Part shown: one piece after another, positions 11,851 to 22,580 of the stretch
Layout of the letters: every line of letters starts with the position of its first letter
How positions within the stretch are numbered: the stretch's first letter is position 1
Assembly (NCBI RefSeq): GCF_037975245.1
Contig: NC_092581.1
Span: 3,174,001-3,238,000 of the forward strand
From: Apostichopus japonicus
Taxonomy: Eukaryota; Echinodermata; Holothuroidea; Aspidochirotida; Stichopodidae
DNA: 64,000 nt
Reading direction: 5' to 3'
Made by a program: the position numbers and the translations under genes
The notes under the pieces: generated by a model
The model's database searches: none
The model's input: the letters and a program-made list of their open reading frames with translations, nothing else
What the model was told of the DNA's origin: nothing

Positions 11851-12107
11851 ATTCTTCCATCGATTCATTCAATATTTCATTCACTGATACATATTTCGCT
11901 ATTATTGGTCCACGCATTGGCCATCATCAGGGAACCACATGGGGAGTAACACACCATTTACTGTCTTGGTTCTATGCGTTGCCAACTTTAATACTGTAAA
12001 TCAATCCCGTAAACGCACATTAGACGGAGAAAGAAGAGACACTCGGAAGAGAAATTTAAGAGTAAATCCTATCTTTGGTGTACTTACTTTTTTTTTTGGC
12101 TCGATCA

Positions 12108-12150
12108 TGAAATGACCATTATCTGGATGTCTAGCATATATGCTAGAAAA
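12108..12150 (-). repeat. Copy of the ATGCTAG...AATGGTCA dispersed motif (reverse)
   Basis: On the minus strand this reads ATATGCTAGACATCC, then AGATAATGGTCATT. It matches the same pair of words at 22665, 45409, 58823 and 59137 on the plus strand. Confidence 0.45.
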
Positions 12151-13765
12151 TCCTACTGATCTTTAGGTAAAAACATTGATATCAATTATACCTGATACAT
12201 CCGATCAACATATCCTTCTAATGAATCAATATTAACAACCATCCCTATTGATGATTCTCTTTTTATAGCGAGCTTTATCCAATATTTCCGAAACGTGTTT
12301 TACACACAGTACGTTATATTGCATCGTCATGCACTAAGAAATGTGTGAAGAAAAAAAACTCTGTGGCCGAGTCTGCATTTTTTTCTACCTCGAGCTCGGG
12401 GCTTTGACTAATTGAATCTAGAAAGAAGGTGAACACCTTTTAACCCACTTTGCAAAGACTGAGAGTTTCAGATTCGGCGTTCCCGCGGTAATAGGATGTA
12501 GCAGACGCTTCCGATCCGTTGCTCCCGGTAACCTCTAAATACTTACGACATATGTCCACCACAACGACCGTCTCTAACCAAATCTGATTATATTTAAGAG
12601 AGAGAGAAAATAGCGACGCGGCTTCTTCCTTTTCTTCCTTCGCTAAGCGCTGTGGATATACACTTGGTATTAAAGACACTTGGAGATGTTCTGCGGAGTA
12701 TTGAACACTAATAAACAGCGTGGCCGGAAAAGTTTGTTTTATCAATATCCGTCCATATATATATACAAAAACTACATAAAAAAATACATTATCCATATTT
12801 CCCAAGCCTTAAACTAACCATTTTTTATTTGAAACCCAACGTTAGTTTTAATGCACAATATACGAGGAAAAGCAAGGACTAACTCTATTCCCATTATATG
12901 AAATATACCTTGAGTTATACAATGAAGCTTATGATCTGAATTGGAAATTTTTTTCACAATTTTCACATAAATGAAAATTTTTATGAATTGTAAAACTGAT
13001 TGCATAAACTTGTGTTAATCTTTACATATCTGTCGAGTCAAATGAAATATATTTTACAAGCTTCAAGCCGGCCACGTTTTTTTTCCCCATCAGTGGTCAG
13101 GAATCACTTCATAGTTACTGTATATTAAACAACAATCTCACACCTACTTTGCAAACAGAAAGAAGCAAAATTAATTTTTTTTTCATCATGAAATATTATA
13201 AGGCTAACAATCATCTCAACATATAAAACGTGGGGGAAATACTACTAAAATTACGTCTGATCATTCCATTACATTGTATTGTGAGTCATTTAGCGAAACT
13301 GGTGGGTGTAATGTATTAAATCTCCTTACACATATTCAACGACAGAGCTGCAACCAGGGACTTTTAAATTCTTGCACGGATAGGATACCATTATTTTCTG
13401 GAGCACATGCATGTATCGTCGACTTTTTGTAACATATGGTTCCGTTGGAGAATGTTTTTTAAATTACTATTAATTATAAGCCTCATGATACATTTCTAAA
13501 CTATGTTGTTGTTGATACAAAACTGTCAGCTGCCTGGACACATCGACTCACCCTCAAAATAGGATATTAATAAAACTATAAAGCTTACATACCCTATCTG
13601 TGTTCACCGTAGGGGAAAAGAGGGTTGGGGGTGGATGAGCATGAGCACATATCAATTCCCACATTAATTTGCAAAGGAAGCTAGGGAGGGTCTAATAAAT
13701 TTGCAATCAGATTAGTTTGTCTGACAACCAATTATTGCCAAACTCTTTTTTTCATTCAAGGCTGA
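12151..13765. other. Non-coding stretch
   Basis: No supported gene. The 12430-12730 part is of balanced composition, and its open minus-strand frame (121 codons) has no recognisable domain; a GTAAGT at about 12543-12548 on the minus strand is the only splice-like signal and is not enough for a call. Confidence 0.4.
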
Positions 13766-13769
13766 ATTA

Positions 13770-14250
13770 AGGCAGAATTTATAGTCTTGTTATGTCATAA
13801 GAGTTTGTCATAGGAAATTTAAAGTGCTGGTAATATTTCTATAGATTTTGCTGCAATAATTAGATATCCAGCTTCAATATATGCTAAATCCTTGGGATTG
13901 CTCCTTTAAGGCTTAATTGGTGTGGATGATCCGCACCGACCTAAATGTAAATGTTAATCCATTATTATTTCATAAATTCTAATAAATTCAACCAAAACAA
14001 TGATCTTTTAAGTTCATATAGACAACAAACTAGCACCCTAGGGGTGAAATTCACATTCACACCTCTTCTCCCTCGACATTTTTTTAAATTCGGTCAAAAC
14101 ATGTTATTTGACCCAATATAAGAGTCTGTTGTAAACCTATGGAGTTTTGTATTCCATCTGAGGAACAGACCTAAAATGGTCTGTGTGTTAGACTAAGTAT
14201 TCCAGCCACTTCAGTGAGCCTCCAATATTTCAAAGGTTTCTGTGCGAAAA
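13770..14250 (+). repeat. Dispersed repeat, copy A
   Basis: Shares with 41775-42245, in order: GCAGAATTT, GTAATATTTCTATAG, GCTCCTTTAAGGCT followed by AATTGGTG, CAATCCATT-like and TCTTTTAA blocks, ATGGTCTGTGT and CCAGYCACTT. The collinear order over about 470 bp points to an old interspersed repeat. I see no terminal repeats or coding capacity, and its class is unknown. Confidence 0.65.
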
Positions 14251-14259
14251 ATTTTCTTC

Positions 14260-16320
14260 GATTTTACATATTTAAATCTATATATCTAACCTCCCCTTAC
14301 GGTGTCAAAAATCTATCAAAATCTATTAAAAATTAGAGTTCAGTATTTTCTTTACGAAAAAAATAAATAATAATTTACTTATTTTGCTATTAATGAGACC
14401 TCTTGCCATGGAAATATATTACAAAGAAGAAAAGTCGTAAAATACTAATATAATTTATATTATTAGATCTTCCAAAAACTACCAACAACCAAAAAAAAGA
14501 GGGGAAAAAAGAAAGAAGAAATAGGTAATCGAATCCTGACATTTCTACTTTAAGATGTATCACTGTTTGGCATGGCTCTAACCTCTCTTGACAAGCTAGC
14601 AGTATACCTTTCAAAACAATGCGACATTCTTAATTTGTTCACAGCTGTACTCGAGGGATATATCTGATCTAATGACCATCCAGCTATGTATGTACACATG
14701 CCCTTCTCCATTATCAAATGGAACGATAATGGTGTAGGGTAGACCTATATTCCCCATACATCCTTTTCATGAGGCAGAGAGTAGAGAGGAGAAAAAAGAG
14801 ATAAAAAATCTAAATTAACTATTGCAATGAATCCACCCCCCCCCCATTCTCTACCTACAAGGGGTGAAAATGGTTTAGTTAGCTGTACCATTCAGAAATA
14901 TAGTTATTAATATTAACCTAAAGAGAGTAGGGAGGAGAAAATCGAAATGACCAACTGGTACCACTCTCCTACCCCCTATCCCTTCCCCCTCCTCTCCCTT
15001 CCCCCACCTCTCCCTTCCCCTCCTCACCCTCCCCCTGTTTCTCACACACAGCCTCTACCTCCACAGTTGAGATGCTAATTACCAATTTATCAATAGAATT
15101 TAAAACACTCATTGAGCACAATGTGATTTCAGAAACTGGGGCTAATACCATGCACCCCCTCCCCTGTCTCTCCCCTCCCCTCTCCTCCCATTTACAGAAC
15201 CTGCATCCTCCCTAATTCTCACGAAATCAATGTCACATCGTTTAGTTAGTTTATACAGAGGTCATGAATATTCAATAGCCTAAAGTTTATTTCGTGTTGC
15301 ACCCGTTCTGTGCAAAGTATAAGACACTTAATATCAACCCAAGTCAAACATGAAGATGTTTACAACGTTTCGTTAGCAGGCGCGGTCGGAGCCGAAATAT
15401 TGATCCGTCAAAATTTCTCCCAAGAAACTCATTTCCGGTTCTATTTACCCATCCTGAGACGAAACATTCAAGTCCCAGCTTCTCAAATCAATCTTTAGCT
15501 CACGGCTTATGTCAGGGCACAGGTGTTGGCCATGTCACCCGTGAAATGAGACTATTTTTCTTCTTTTTCAGAACGTTTGGCACTTTGCCCGTACCCAGAC
15601 ATCCGAAAGAGCAAAATGTCAAACGTATATACCACCAAAGTGAGAATATTCGTCTGGAAACAAAGTTCGAACGGGCGCGTTAATATTAAGAGGCGGCAAC
15701 AAAGAAAAGAAAAGAAGAAAGAGAAACTAATAGAAGTCCCTGGGAGTAATGATTAATCGTCGAGGATGAAATAAGCTCTCGAGAATTGAAACAGTAATTG
15801 TGAAACAAATCCACATGATGATTAATAACAGATTTAGCCGGATTCTCTTGTTTGGATTATTCCATCCATCGTTTGAGATGCATTTTTTTATTTTTTGATG
15901 ATCCAGTCTGTAACTTTAAGACGGCCTGAATGAATCTTTCTGCTGATTTCTGGGGCGATATGGTTTGAAGGATAGGAAGATCCATCAAGCATTTTTATCC
16001 GATGTAATAGAGATTATTTTGATGGGAAAATCCCTCATTCATGCAGCTAAGGAAAACAGTTTGTTCAACAGCTGTGGTTTAAAAAGTCACACAGTAAATA
16101 TATGCCATTTTGTCAATATATGTAATGTCACGTACAGTGTTTTCACGTTTTCACCTAATTTAGCTGAAATGTTGTAACAAGTCATTACATAAAGTGTGAA
16201 ACAACATTACATTCCTATTAAGATACCCATGAAACATAGCAAAATAAGCTTACAATTTTATGCAATTTCATTCTTAATTTAGAAGGTACATATTGAGTAT
16301 CTTAATTCAAGGCAGATAAC
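14260..16320. other. Non-coding stretch
   Basis: Holds a C/T-rich patch at 14965-15030 and 15155-15190. After a good polypyrimidine acceptor-like sequence at 15555-15577 there is an open frame of about 60 lysine-rich codons, but it shows no family signature and no other exon supports it. Confidence 0.4.
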
Positions 16321-16324
16321 TGTT

Positions 16325-16520
16325 CACCATGGTAACCCTGTTCACCACCACGGTAACCCTGTTCACCACCATGGTAACCCTATTCATCCTGGGTTCCCAG
16401 TTCACCATGGTAACAGTTTACCATAGTAACCATGTTCACCATAGTAACCATATTCGTCATAGTAACCATGTTCACTATAGTAACCCTGCAGTGATTTTAT
16501 TCACTATATGGTGACTTGGA
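16325..16520. repeat. Tandem repeat of TTCACCATRGTAACC units
   Basis: Units of about 18-21 bp contain TTCACCATGGTAACC or TTCACCATAGTAACC. The CCATGGTAAC core resembles half of an RFX X-box (GTNRCC..RGYAAC). A CAT/ATG triplet patch follows at 16563-16590. Confidence 0.85.
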
Positions 16521-17204
16521 TATCACCATGGTAATGAGATAATGGGATCTGAAGACTGAAGGCATCATCATGATATGATGATGATGATGACAGAACAAAA
16601 ATGGGATAAATTAAACGTAAGTTGACTGTTCCGACATTCACCGATTGAGAAATAAACAAGAACAGCTTTACACATCGGTTTTGTATTTACCACAACCAAT
16701 TCTTGTCCACTAGTTTTAGGGACTGGTCCTCATAATAAGGTAGTTGACCATTCCATATGGCAACACGATACGTTGAGATAACTGGCAGGTCAGATCCTTG
16801 ATTGGTTCCCTGCGATACTTTTCAATTTCATCAATATCGCAGGAGGTTTCTCAGAGTTTATAGGTAATAACGGTTACAGCCTAAACTTGCCGGGGTGTTC
16901 CGGGGAGAAACATGAAACGTAAGAGGATACTCGAGTCAAAACAGAGTCGCAGAGAAGACTAAGCAAATGAAAATAATCAACGGTAGGAAGATGGGAATTA
17001 GTCTGGCATGAGGTATCCTCGTAAACCGAGTCCGTTATTCTATCATTGATTTATTTCTGGGCCATCCGTAATTTAAAACAATGTCATTATACAGATGGCA
17101 GCACATTCTATATCAGACATTAAAGTGAAGACATGATTGATAGTACAAGGTAAAAACATATAACTCCAACGAGCTGTGACATACGATCTATGTATGTATG
17201 GGTA

Positions 17205-17252
17205 CATATTTATATATATATATTTATATATATATATATAAGTATATATATT
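17205..17252. repeat. TA microsatellite
   Basis: TATATATATTTATATATATATATA with flanking GTATATAT. Confidence 0.9.
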
Positions 17253-17489
17253 GAACCGAACCCAGCAAAGGTTGTCCTATTATATAGGCTGTGGGGCTTA
17301 TTTGAGAATATACGATTGCTTCTGGGTGACGTAAGAGAAAGTAATTCACGTTAATGAATGTCAAATACCTCTATGTGATATCAATGACAGGCAACTCAAA
17401 ATTGTTTTCACATCATAGACTTTGCATGACCTTGGTCGTGACCTAGAAAACTGACTGAATCACTACTGCGTGGAATTTTAATGGCCAAT

Positions 17490-17621
17490 ATGTATGAATA
17501 AATATATATAATACAGGTATATATGTGTATATATATAATACAGGTATATATGTGTATATATATAATATATATGTATATGTATGTATATGTATATATATAT
17601 ATATATAAATATATATATATA

Positions 17622-17667
<46 letters not shown>

Positions 17668-17826
17668 GCTATATATATAGCTATATATGTGTATGTATAT
17701 ATATATATATATATATATAAATATAATTATAGACATAATATATATATAAGTATGTACATATATATAGATATAGATATTGATATAATACATATATATATGT
17801 AAATATATACATATATAAATATTTGT
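17490..17826. repeat. Long TA/TGTATA microsatellite block
   Basis: More than 300 bp of TATATA, GTATATATGTGTATATA and AAATATATA units. ATACAGGTATATATGTGTAT is duplicated at the left end (period about 30 bp). The isoleucine/tyrosine-rich frame on the minus strand is an artefact. Confidence 0.95.
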
Positions 17827-17908
17827 GTAGGATTCACAAACGTTTTCAAGTTGATTGATCTCGGATGGCATTGTTCAGTACAGGTCGAAAAGGCTGGTTT
17901 GGAACCTT

Positions 17909-17981
17909 TGGGCATAGCCCCATTGGTCAGGGTGTCCGCTTATAAAGCGGTAGGCCCGGGTTCAAATCCAGTTGGCTGGAA
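17909..17981 (+). mobile_element. tRNA-like sequence (SINE head or tRNA pseudogene)
   Basis: The D arm reads TAGCCCCATTGGTCAGGGTG and pairs GCCC with GGGT. The anticodon arm pairs CCGC with GCGG around the loop TTATAAA. The T loop sequence GGGTTCAAATCC matches a B box. The T stem has mismatches and the acceptor stem does not pair well, so I do not call a functional tRNA. The loop would read anticodon ATA. A tRNA-derived SINE is the likelier explanation; its body would run rightwards, but I cannot fix its end. Confidence 0.6.
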
Positions 17982-17999
17982 GGTTTTTCACTGAACATT

Positions 18000-19570
18000 C
18001 TGAATTTTCCAACTCCTTGTCGTTTCAAAACACATAGTAAATGAACACCGTAAAACTGATTGGCATTAATTATAGACAACGGAAGAAGAGTGATGTGAAT
18101 GTTGGCTAGAACAGGATTCAAATCAGGTCACTCCTCATCGTCCCTGGCCCTGTACAAATGATTCATCTGATCAGGAACATACAAGCAGAACAAACTCTTT
18201 TCGTCTGCACTAAGAGTCGGTGAGCAATTCAACCACAATCAATGTGAAATGCTGACCACTTCTGAGCCTTCGGTGTCATCTCCCACGAGACACGTTAACC
18301 TTGACAGTAGTATTTCCGCCAAACTGACGTGCAGGCTTCGTGCAAGAGTTAGCGTCATCATCATCATCATTGCGACGTGCACCGTTTGACCGTGAATGCC
18401 AAAATGTCACTGATCCTCTACTTGAGCGGTATTTCATATTCACTTTCAAGAACCGCAAGCATCTCAAAACTTCATGTTCAAGGTTGCCTCCCATCACATC
18501 TACACAGCTATAGCTGCTTCTGTTTCTGCTGCGGTTTTGTTCTGACTCTTGCTACGCTCCAGTTGGGACGGGCATCGATGCAAGAGCGATCTCCTAGCTA
18601 TAATTTCTGACTGCTCTGAAGGTCGCAATTTTCAGATTGAGTCTTCCTTTGATATTAAGATTTATGACACAAGCACTGTGGTATCCTGTCTGAGGGTGTG
18701 TAGTAGTAGTACGTATACTATGTCCTGGGATGGATTAGATCAGATCTGACTTTTCCTCAGATCTTGACCAATTTTCAGATTTTGATAATGGTAATAATTT
18801 AGACTGGATGATCCCTGCCCAACCTTCCTCCCTTCCCACCTTTTCCCATTGCATTTGGCTTTGGTTAATTATTCCACACATTCAAAAACAGGAAGTAAAC
18901 CAGGAGATCGCCTGTGTTTGGGTAATCAGCCATTGCTGATATGTCTCCGTAGGTTACGACAGGTCTATGTACTGTTGAGAGTCAGAACCGATTCTTGCTT
19001 TTTAGCATTTTTTTTTTTTTTTTGTGGCTTTTTCCTTCCTGTAGTCTAAGAATTAATGTTTCAAATTGATATACACTTTGTTTTGACTTTAATGATCTCT
19101 AAAATGTACACTTTTCCCTGACCTTGTTAATTTATACTGAATACTAACTGACACCTTTTGATAAAAAAGAAAAGAAAATGGGTTACGGTCGTGAAACCTC
19201 AACACATGAACATGACGGCATGGCTTTACAAGTTATTTTCAAACTTCATTCTCCCCTCCCCCTCCTCCCTTCCCCCCCCAAAAGTAACCAATGATTATCT
19301 TTCCTTGCAAAGTGCTATGACTTTTCAAATTCCAATGGCATGGCTGCTGTCGATAAAGTGTATTAGCATTTCTTATCATATCTTCAGAACCCTTACGGTT
19401 TAATCTTTGCTTAATCATCTGACGTTCTCGATCGACACCGTTGGGGTTCGTAAGAATGTCTAAATAGTTACGACCCAGATACTATTGTGTCGTATCATGG
19501 GGAGAATTACATGAGCATGTAATCCTGGTGAGTTATATCCATGAGGATGGATGTGACCCTAATATCAAAG
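18000..19570. other. Non-coding stretch, possibly with SINE body at its left
   Basis: Contains an ATC triplet patch at 18355-18370 and T runs near 19007-19023. Overlapping short frames on both strands at 18276-18750 show no domain. Confidence 0.4.
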
Positions 19571-19580
19571 GAGATCATTC

Positions 19581-19842
19581 CAGGTGCGTAGCCAAAGGGG
19601 GGGGCGAAGGGGGCGACCGCCCCCCCGAGCATATTTTTTTTTTTTTGTATGTTTTTATGATATCGCTAGTAATTTCAAGCTTAGATGCAACTTACAAGGA
19701 ATGGGGAGTGCCATTTCCAGCGATCTGGGAGGCATTTTCAGCCAAAATTTTCTTGGACGCGTAGCGCCAACTCATGGTGGCGCTACGCTTAGATAGTTTT
19801 CAATGCAGAATCTCCGTTGGCAGATACCTGGCTACGCGCCTG
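19581..19842. mobile_element. hAT-like MITE 2
   Basis: The 262-bp element has 14-bp inverted ends (CAGGTGCGTAGCCA and, on the other strand, CAGGCGCGTAGCCA; one mismatch). A perfect 8-bp duplication, GATCATTC, lies at 19573-19580 and 19843-19850. A central hairpin pairs GCGTAGCGCCA (19759-19769) with TGGCGCTACGC (19778-19788). The reverse complement of this core matches MITE 1. G runs near the left end face C runs shortly after. No transposase is encoded. Confidence 0.93.
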
Positions 19843-20334
19843 GATCATTCAAGTGTTTTCGCTAAAAAATATTTCTCCCAGACGACCAGCTCTGCCAAAA
19901 TCTCTTTCAATCTAACAGGAACTTAATTAGTTAATTTTTTTAATTATTATATATTCAGACCATTAGACACATTTTCAATTTTCAGTCGGTCTGAATTTTC
20001 TTTACAGGAGTAGTAAAAGTTCCCACAGCTGGGTCAGAAAATATAAGTTTGGGGTGGAAATCAATATTCTTTGAGTAGACATAACATATGTTTCATTATT
20101 AAAAGAAACTTGATTAGGAAGGTACCAGGTCATCATTCCCTTCTCGCTATAGAACCTGGCGGCACATTTGAATCCCTAGGCTATATATGCATCATATTTT
20201 GTACCACACTCCTGTATTAATTTCTGCTTTTTTCATCATACAGTATTCCTTACTTTGTTTGTTTTAAAATTCTATTTTATTCTTACTTTCTTCCTTCTCT
20301 TTTACTCCTTACTTTATTTTTTTCATGCAAATTC

Positions 20335-20442
20335 TTTTGCATTCCATATTTTGTAAAACGAGGGCCTTGGGGTTAGATACTAACTAGCTATGGCTTACCC
20401 GCCTTGAATAAATAAACCATAAATAAAATAAAATAATAATTC
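20335..20442 (+). mobile_element. Probable LINE 3' end
   Basis: GAGGGCCTTGG, then CTAGCTATGGCTTACCCG, then a tail of AAATAAACC/AAATAAAAT units. This order, a conserved GC-richer block followed by an AAATA-type tail, is typical of L2/CR1-like 3' ends in animals. No reverse transcriptase coding is visible, and the 5' limit is not clear. Confidence 0.4.
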
Positions 20443-21393
20443 CAATTGAATTTTAAATATCCCCACCTTCTCTCACCTCCCTCCCCCCAAAATTAAACCA
20501 TTCCATAAAAGTTCTCGATAGCTATTTTGAATTTTTGTAGGTTATCTTAACTATGTGCCACTGTACCCATATACAAAATCTACGTGCATGAATTCCCACA
20601 AGTGAAACGTACGATCGTCATTTTCTCATCTGAGATCATAGTAAACTGCGGCGTCCAAAACCGAAAGAGTGTTTGTGTCTTCCTTCAGAAACTCTTGTAA
20701 AGCTGTCTTTACAACGTCAACACCAAGTGGCCCTCTCTCGATATCTGTTCAAATCAATAGCCGTCAGAAAACGTCTGCTAAAATATTAGTGTTGTTATTT
20801 CTTTTTATGGCCGACATTTACAACCCCGTCGTCGTCGTGTTCATGATTTAGTATGTGGCAGTCACCGAGCAGTGTCAGGTCTCAGCGAAGACTGAACGAC
20901 AGTTTTTATCTGTCCTTTCAAACCCCCCCCCCCATCCCTTTTTAATCGTAAATTGAAGCGTTGACTAACATTCTAGATGTTTTGAAATATGTTAAAACCT
21001 ACAACTGAGACAATAATCATCACTAGCAGCTTTTTTGTTGTTTTAAACTGGAAAGAAAAATATTTGGAAAATGAATGTCTTGTAAACTGCATGAGCCCAT
21101 TCAGAAGGAAATAAAAATAAAACCTGTGTATGTTCTATATGTATGACTTGCTGTGTGTTGATTCTCCTGAATAAAATGCTCCATAAAGCCAGGTTAGTAT
21201 GTACAGTAGGTAGTCTAAACCAGTTTATGTTTATTTTATGAAACTGTATGCATCATTTTGCAAAGAGCAAAGTGGAAAGAGGAGAGGAGAGGAGAGGAGA
21301 ATGGAGATGGGATACTGCACAACAATTCTTTTAGGGTACAGCAAAATCTGTTCTCCTGCATTCCTTTTCTGTTTTATATCATCCAAGTGAGGA

Positions 21394-21552
21394 ACCTTAA
21401 TATAAGCAGGACAAAAAAAAGGCCTCCCCAAATTTTATATCATGAAAGCTTTGATTTGCATGTATTATTATTATCGGCTGCTGTTGCATGAATATAGTTG
21501 GTAATCTTAATATAAGCAGGGGAAAAAAAAGACCTCCCCAAATTCCTACATT
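21394..21552 (+). repeat. Local duplication, period about 111 bp
   Basis: CTTAATATAAGCAGG-R-AAAAAAAA followed by CCTCCCCAAATT occurs at about 21396-21436 and again at 21507-21547 with few differences. A GAGAGGAGAGG purine patch lies just before, at 21278-21300. Confidence 0.85.
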
Positions 21553-22556
21553 TTCCAACAAATTTTGGTACAAAAATTATTGCATCAATTATATCTCCTT
21601 TGAAGGATACTGGGCAGCTCATGTTTCAGCTAACTTTATTCTCTCCCCATACCCAAGTATCCCCTTCCCCAACAAACAGTGTTGTCCCCCCCCCCCCAAA
21701 ATGTAATACACCTTAAGTGATGATGTCTTTATCACTGTACAAAAAAATTGTCTGCTCTACACTTATAGTTTAGAGTACTCTTTGATTACTACTGTAGCAT
21801 TTATATGTAAATATGCATGGATAATATTCCTGCTAATTTTTGCAAGTAGCCGAGCAACTCCGAGAGTGAAAGTATTCCCCGTTATCTCTGATCGAAGGAC
21901 TTGGAGTGATAATTAAAGGGAATTAAAAATAGAATTTAAGAAAGTAAAAGTAACATCAGATGATTCCATTGTAATCCAGCGAACTTCGCTTTCCAGTGTA
22001 GATTACATTGTTGGTATACGTCATAAAAAGTCTAATATTTGACTTGTTACAGAATGCTCAGTTTTACACGAGAAACTAATATCAAAGCCGCAGAGAAGAT
22101 CAAGAAATCGTTCCATCCATTCCTGATATGCTAGATGAAAATGGCCGAGTCTCTAAAAATGTGCTGTATGTCTCGATACCACGTATAGGGAGCAGTAATG
22201 CTGAACAGTATGGTTCATATACCGTTGGGAAGCTTGTTAGCTCTGCGAAGGGGAGGGGAGGATAGGGGAGGGGTGAAAACGTCAAGACTGCAGGAGGGTT
22301 ACATAAATGACTTATTTTACATAGCTGATTATATGTAGTTCATCTGACATCTTCTATGCATACCAAATACATGAGTATGCATGTACTTGCAAGCCTATTT
22401 TGCATACAAGAATTGGAACACAATGTGTCAATTCTTATGAATTGATATTGCATAATTCAACTCATAATATATGTACCATTTCTGAACAAGGAAAAAATCA
22501 TTCATAGCATTTTTTATGACGGAACTATATTTACAATCTATATGAGGCTCATTTTT

Positions 22557-22580
22557 GTAAAAAAAAAAAAAAAAAAAATT
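22557..22580 (+). repeat. Poly(A) run
   Basis: An uninterrupted A run of about 20 bases. It could be a retroposon tail, but I cannot identify a body upstream. Confidence 0.8.

Noticed and set aside
15578-15756. Lysine-rich 60-codon frame after an acceptor-like pyrimidine tract
   Set aside because: No family signature, no partner exons, and the length is compatible with chance.
17443-17871. Isoleucine/tyrosine-rich frames here and at 5004, 33754, 34284, 44261 and 44948
   Set aside because: They are translations of TA microsatellites.
17909-17981. Functional tRNA gene
   Set aside because: D and anticodon arms look right, but the T stem has mismatches and the acceptor stem does not pair. I list it as a tRNA-like repeat.
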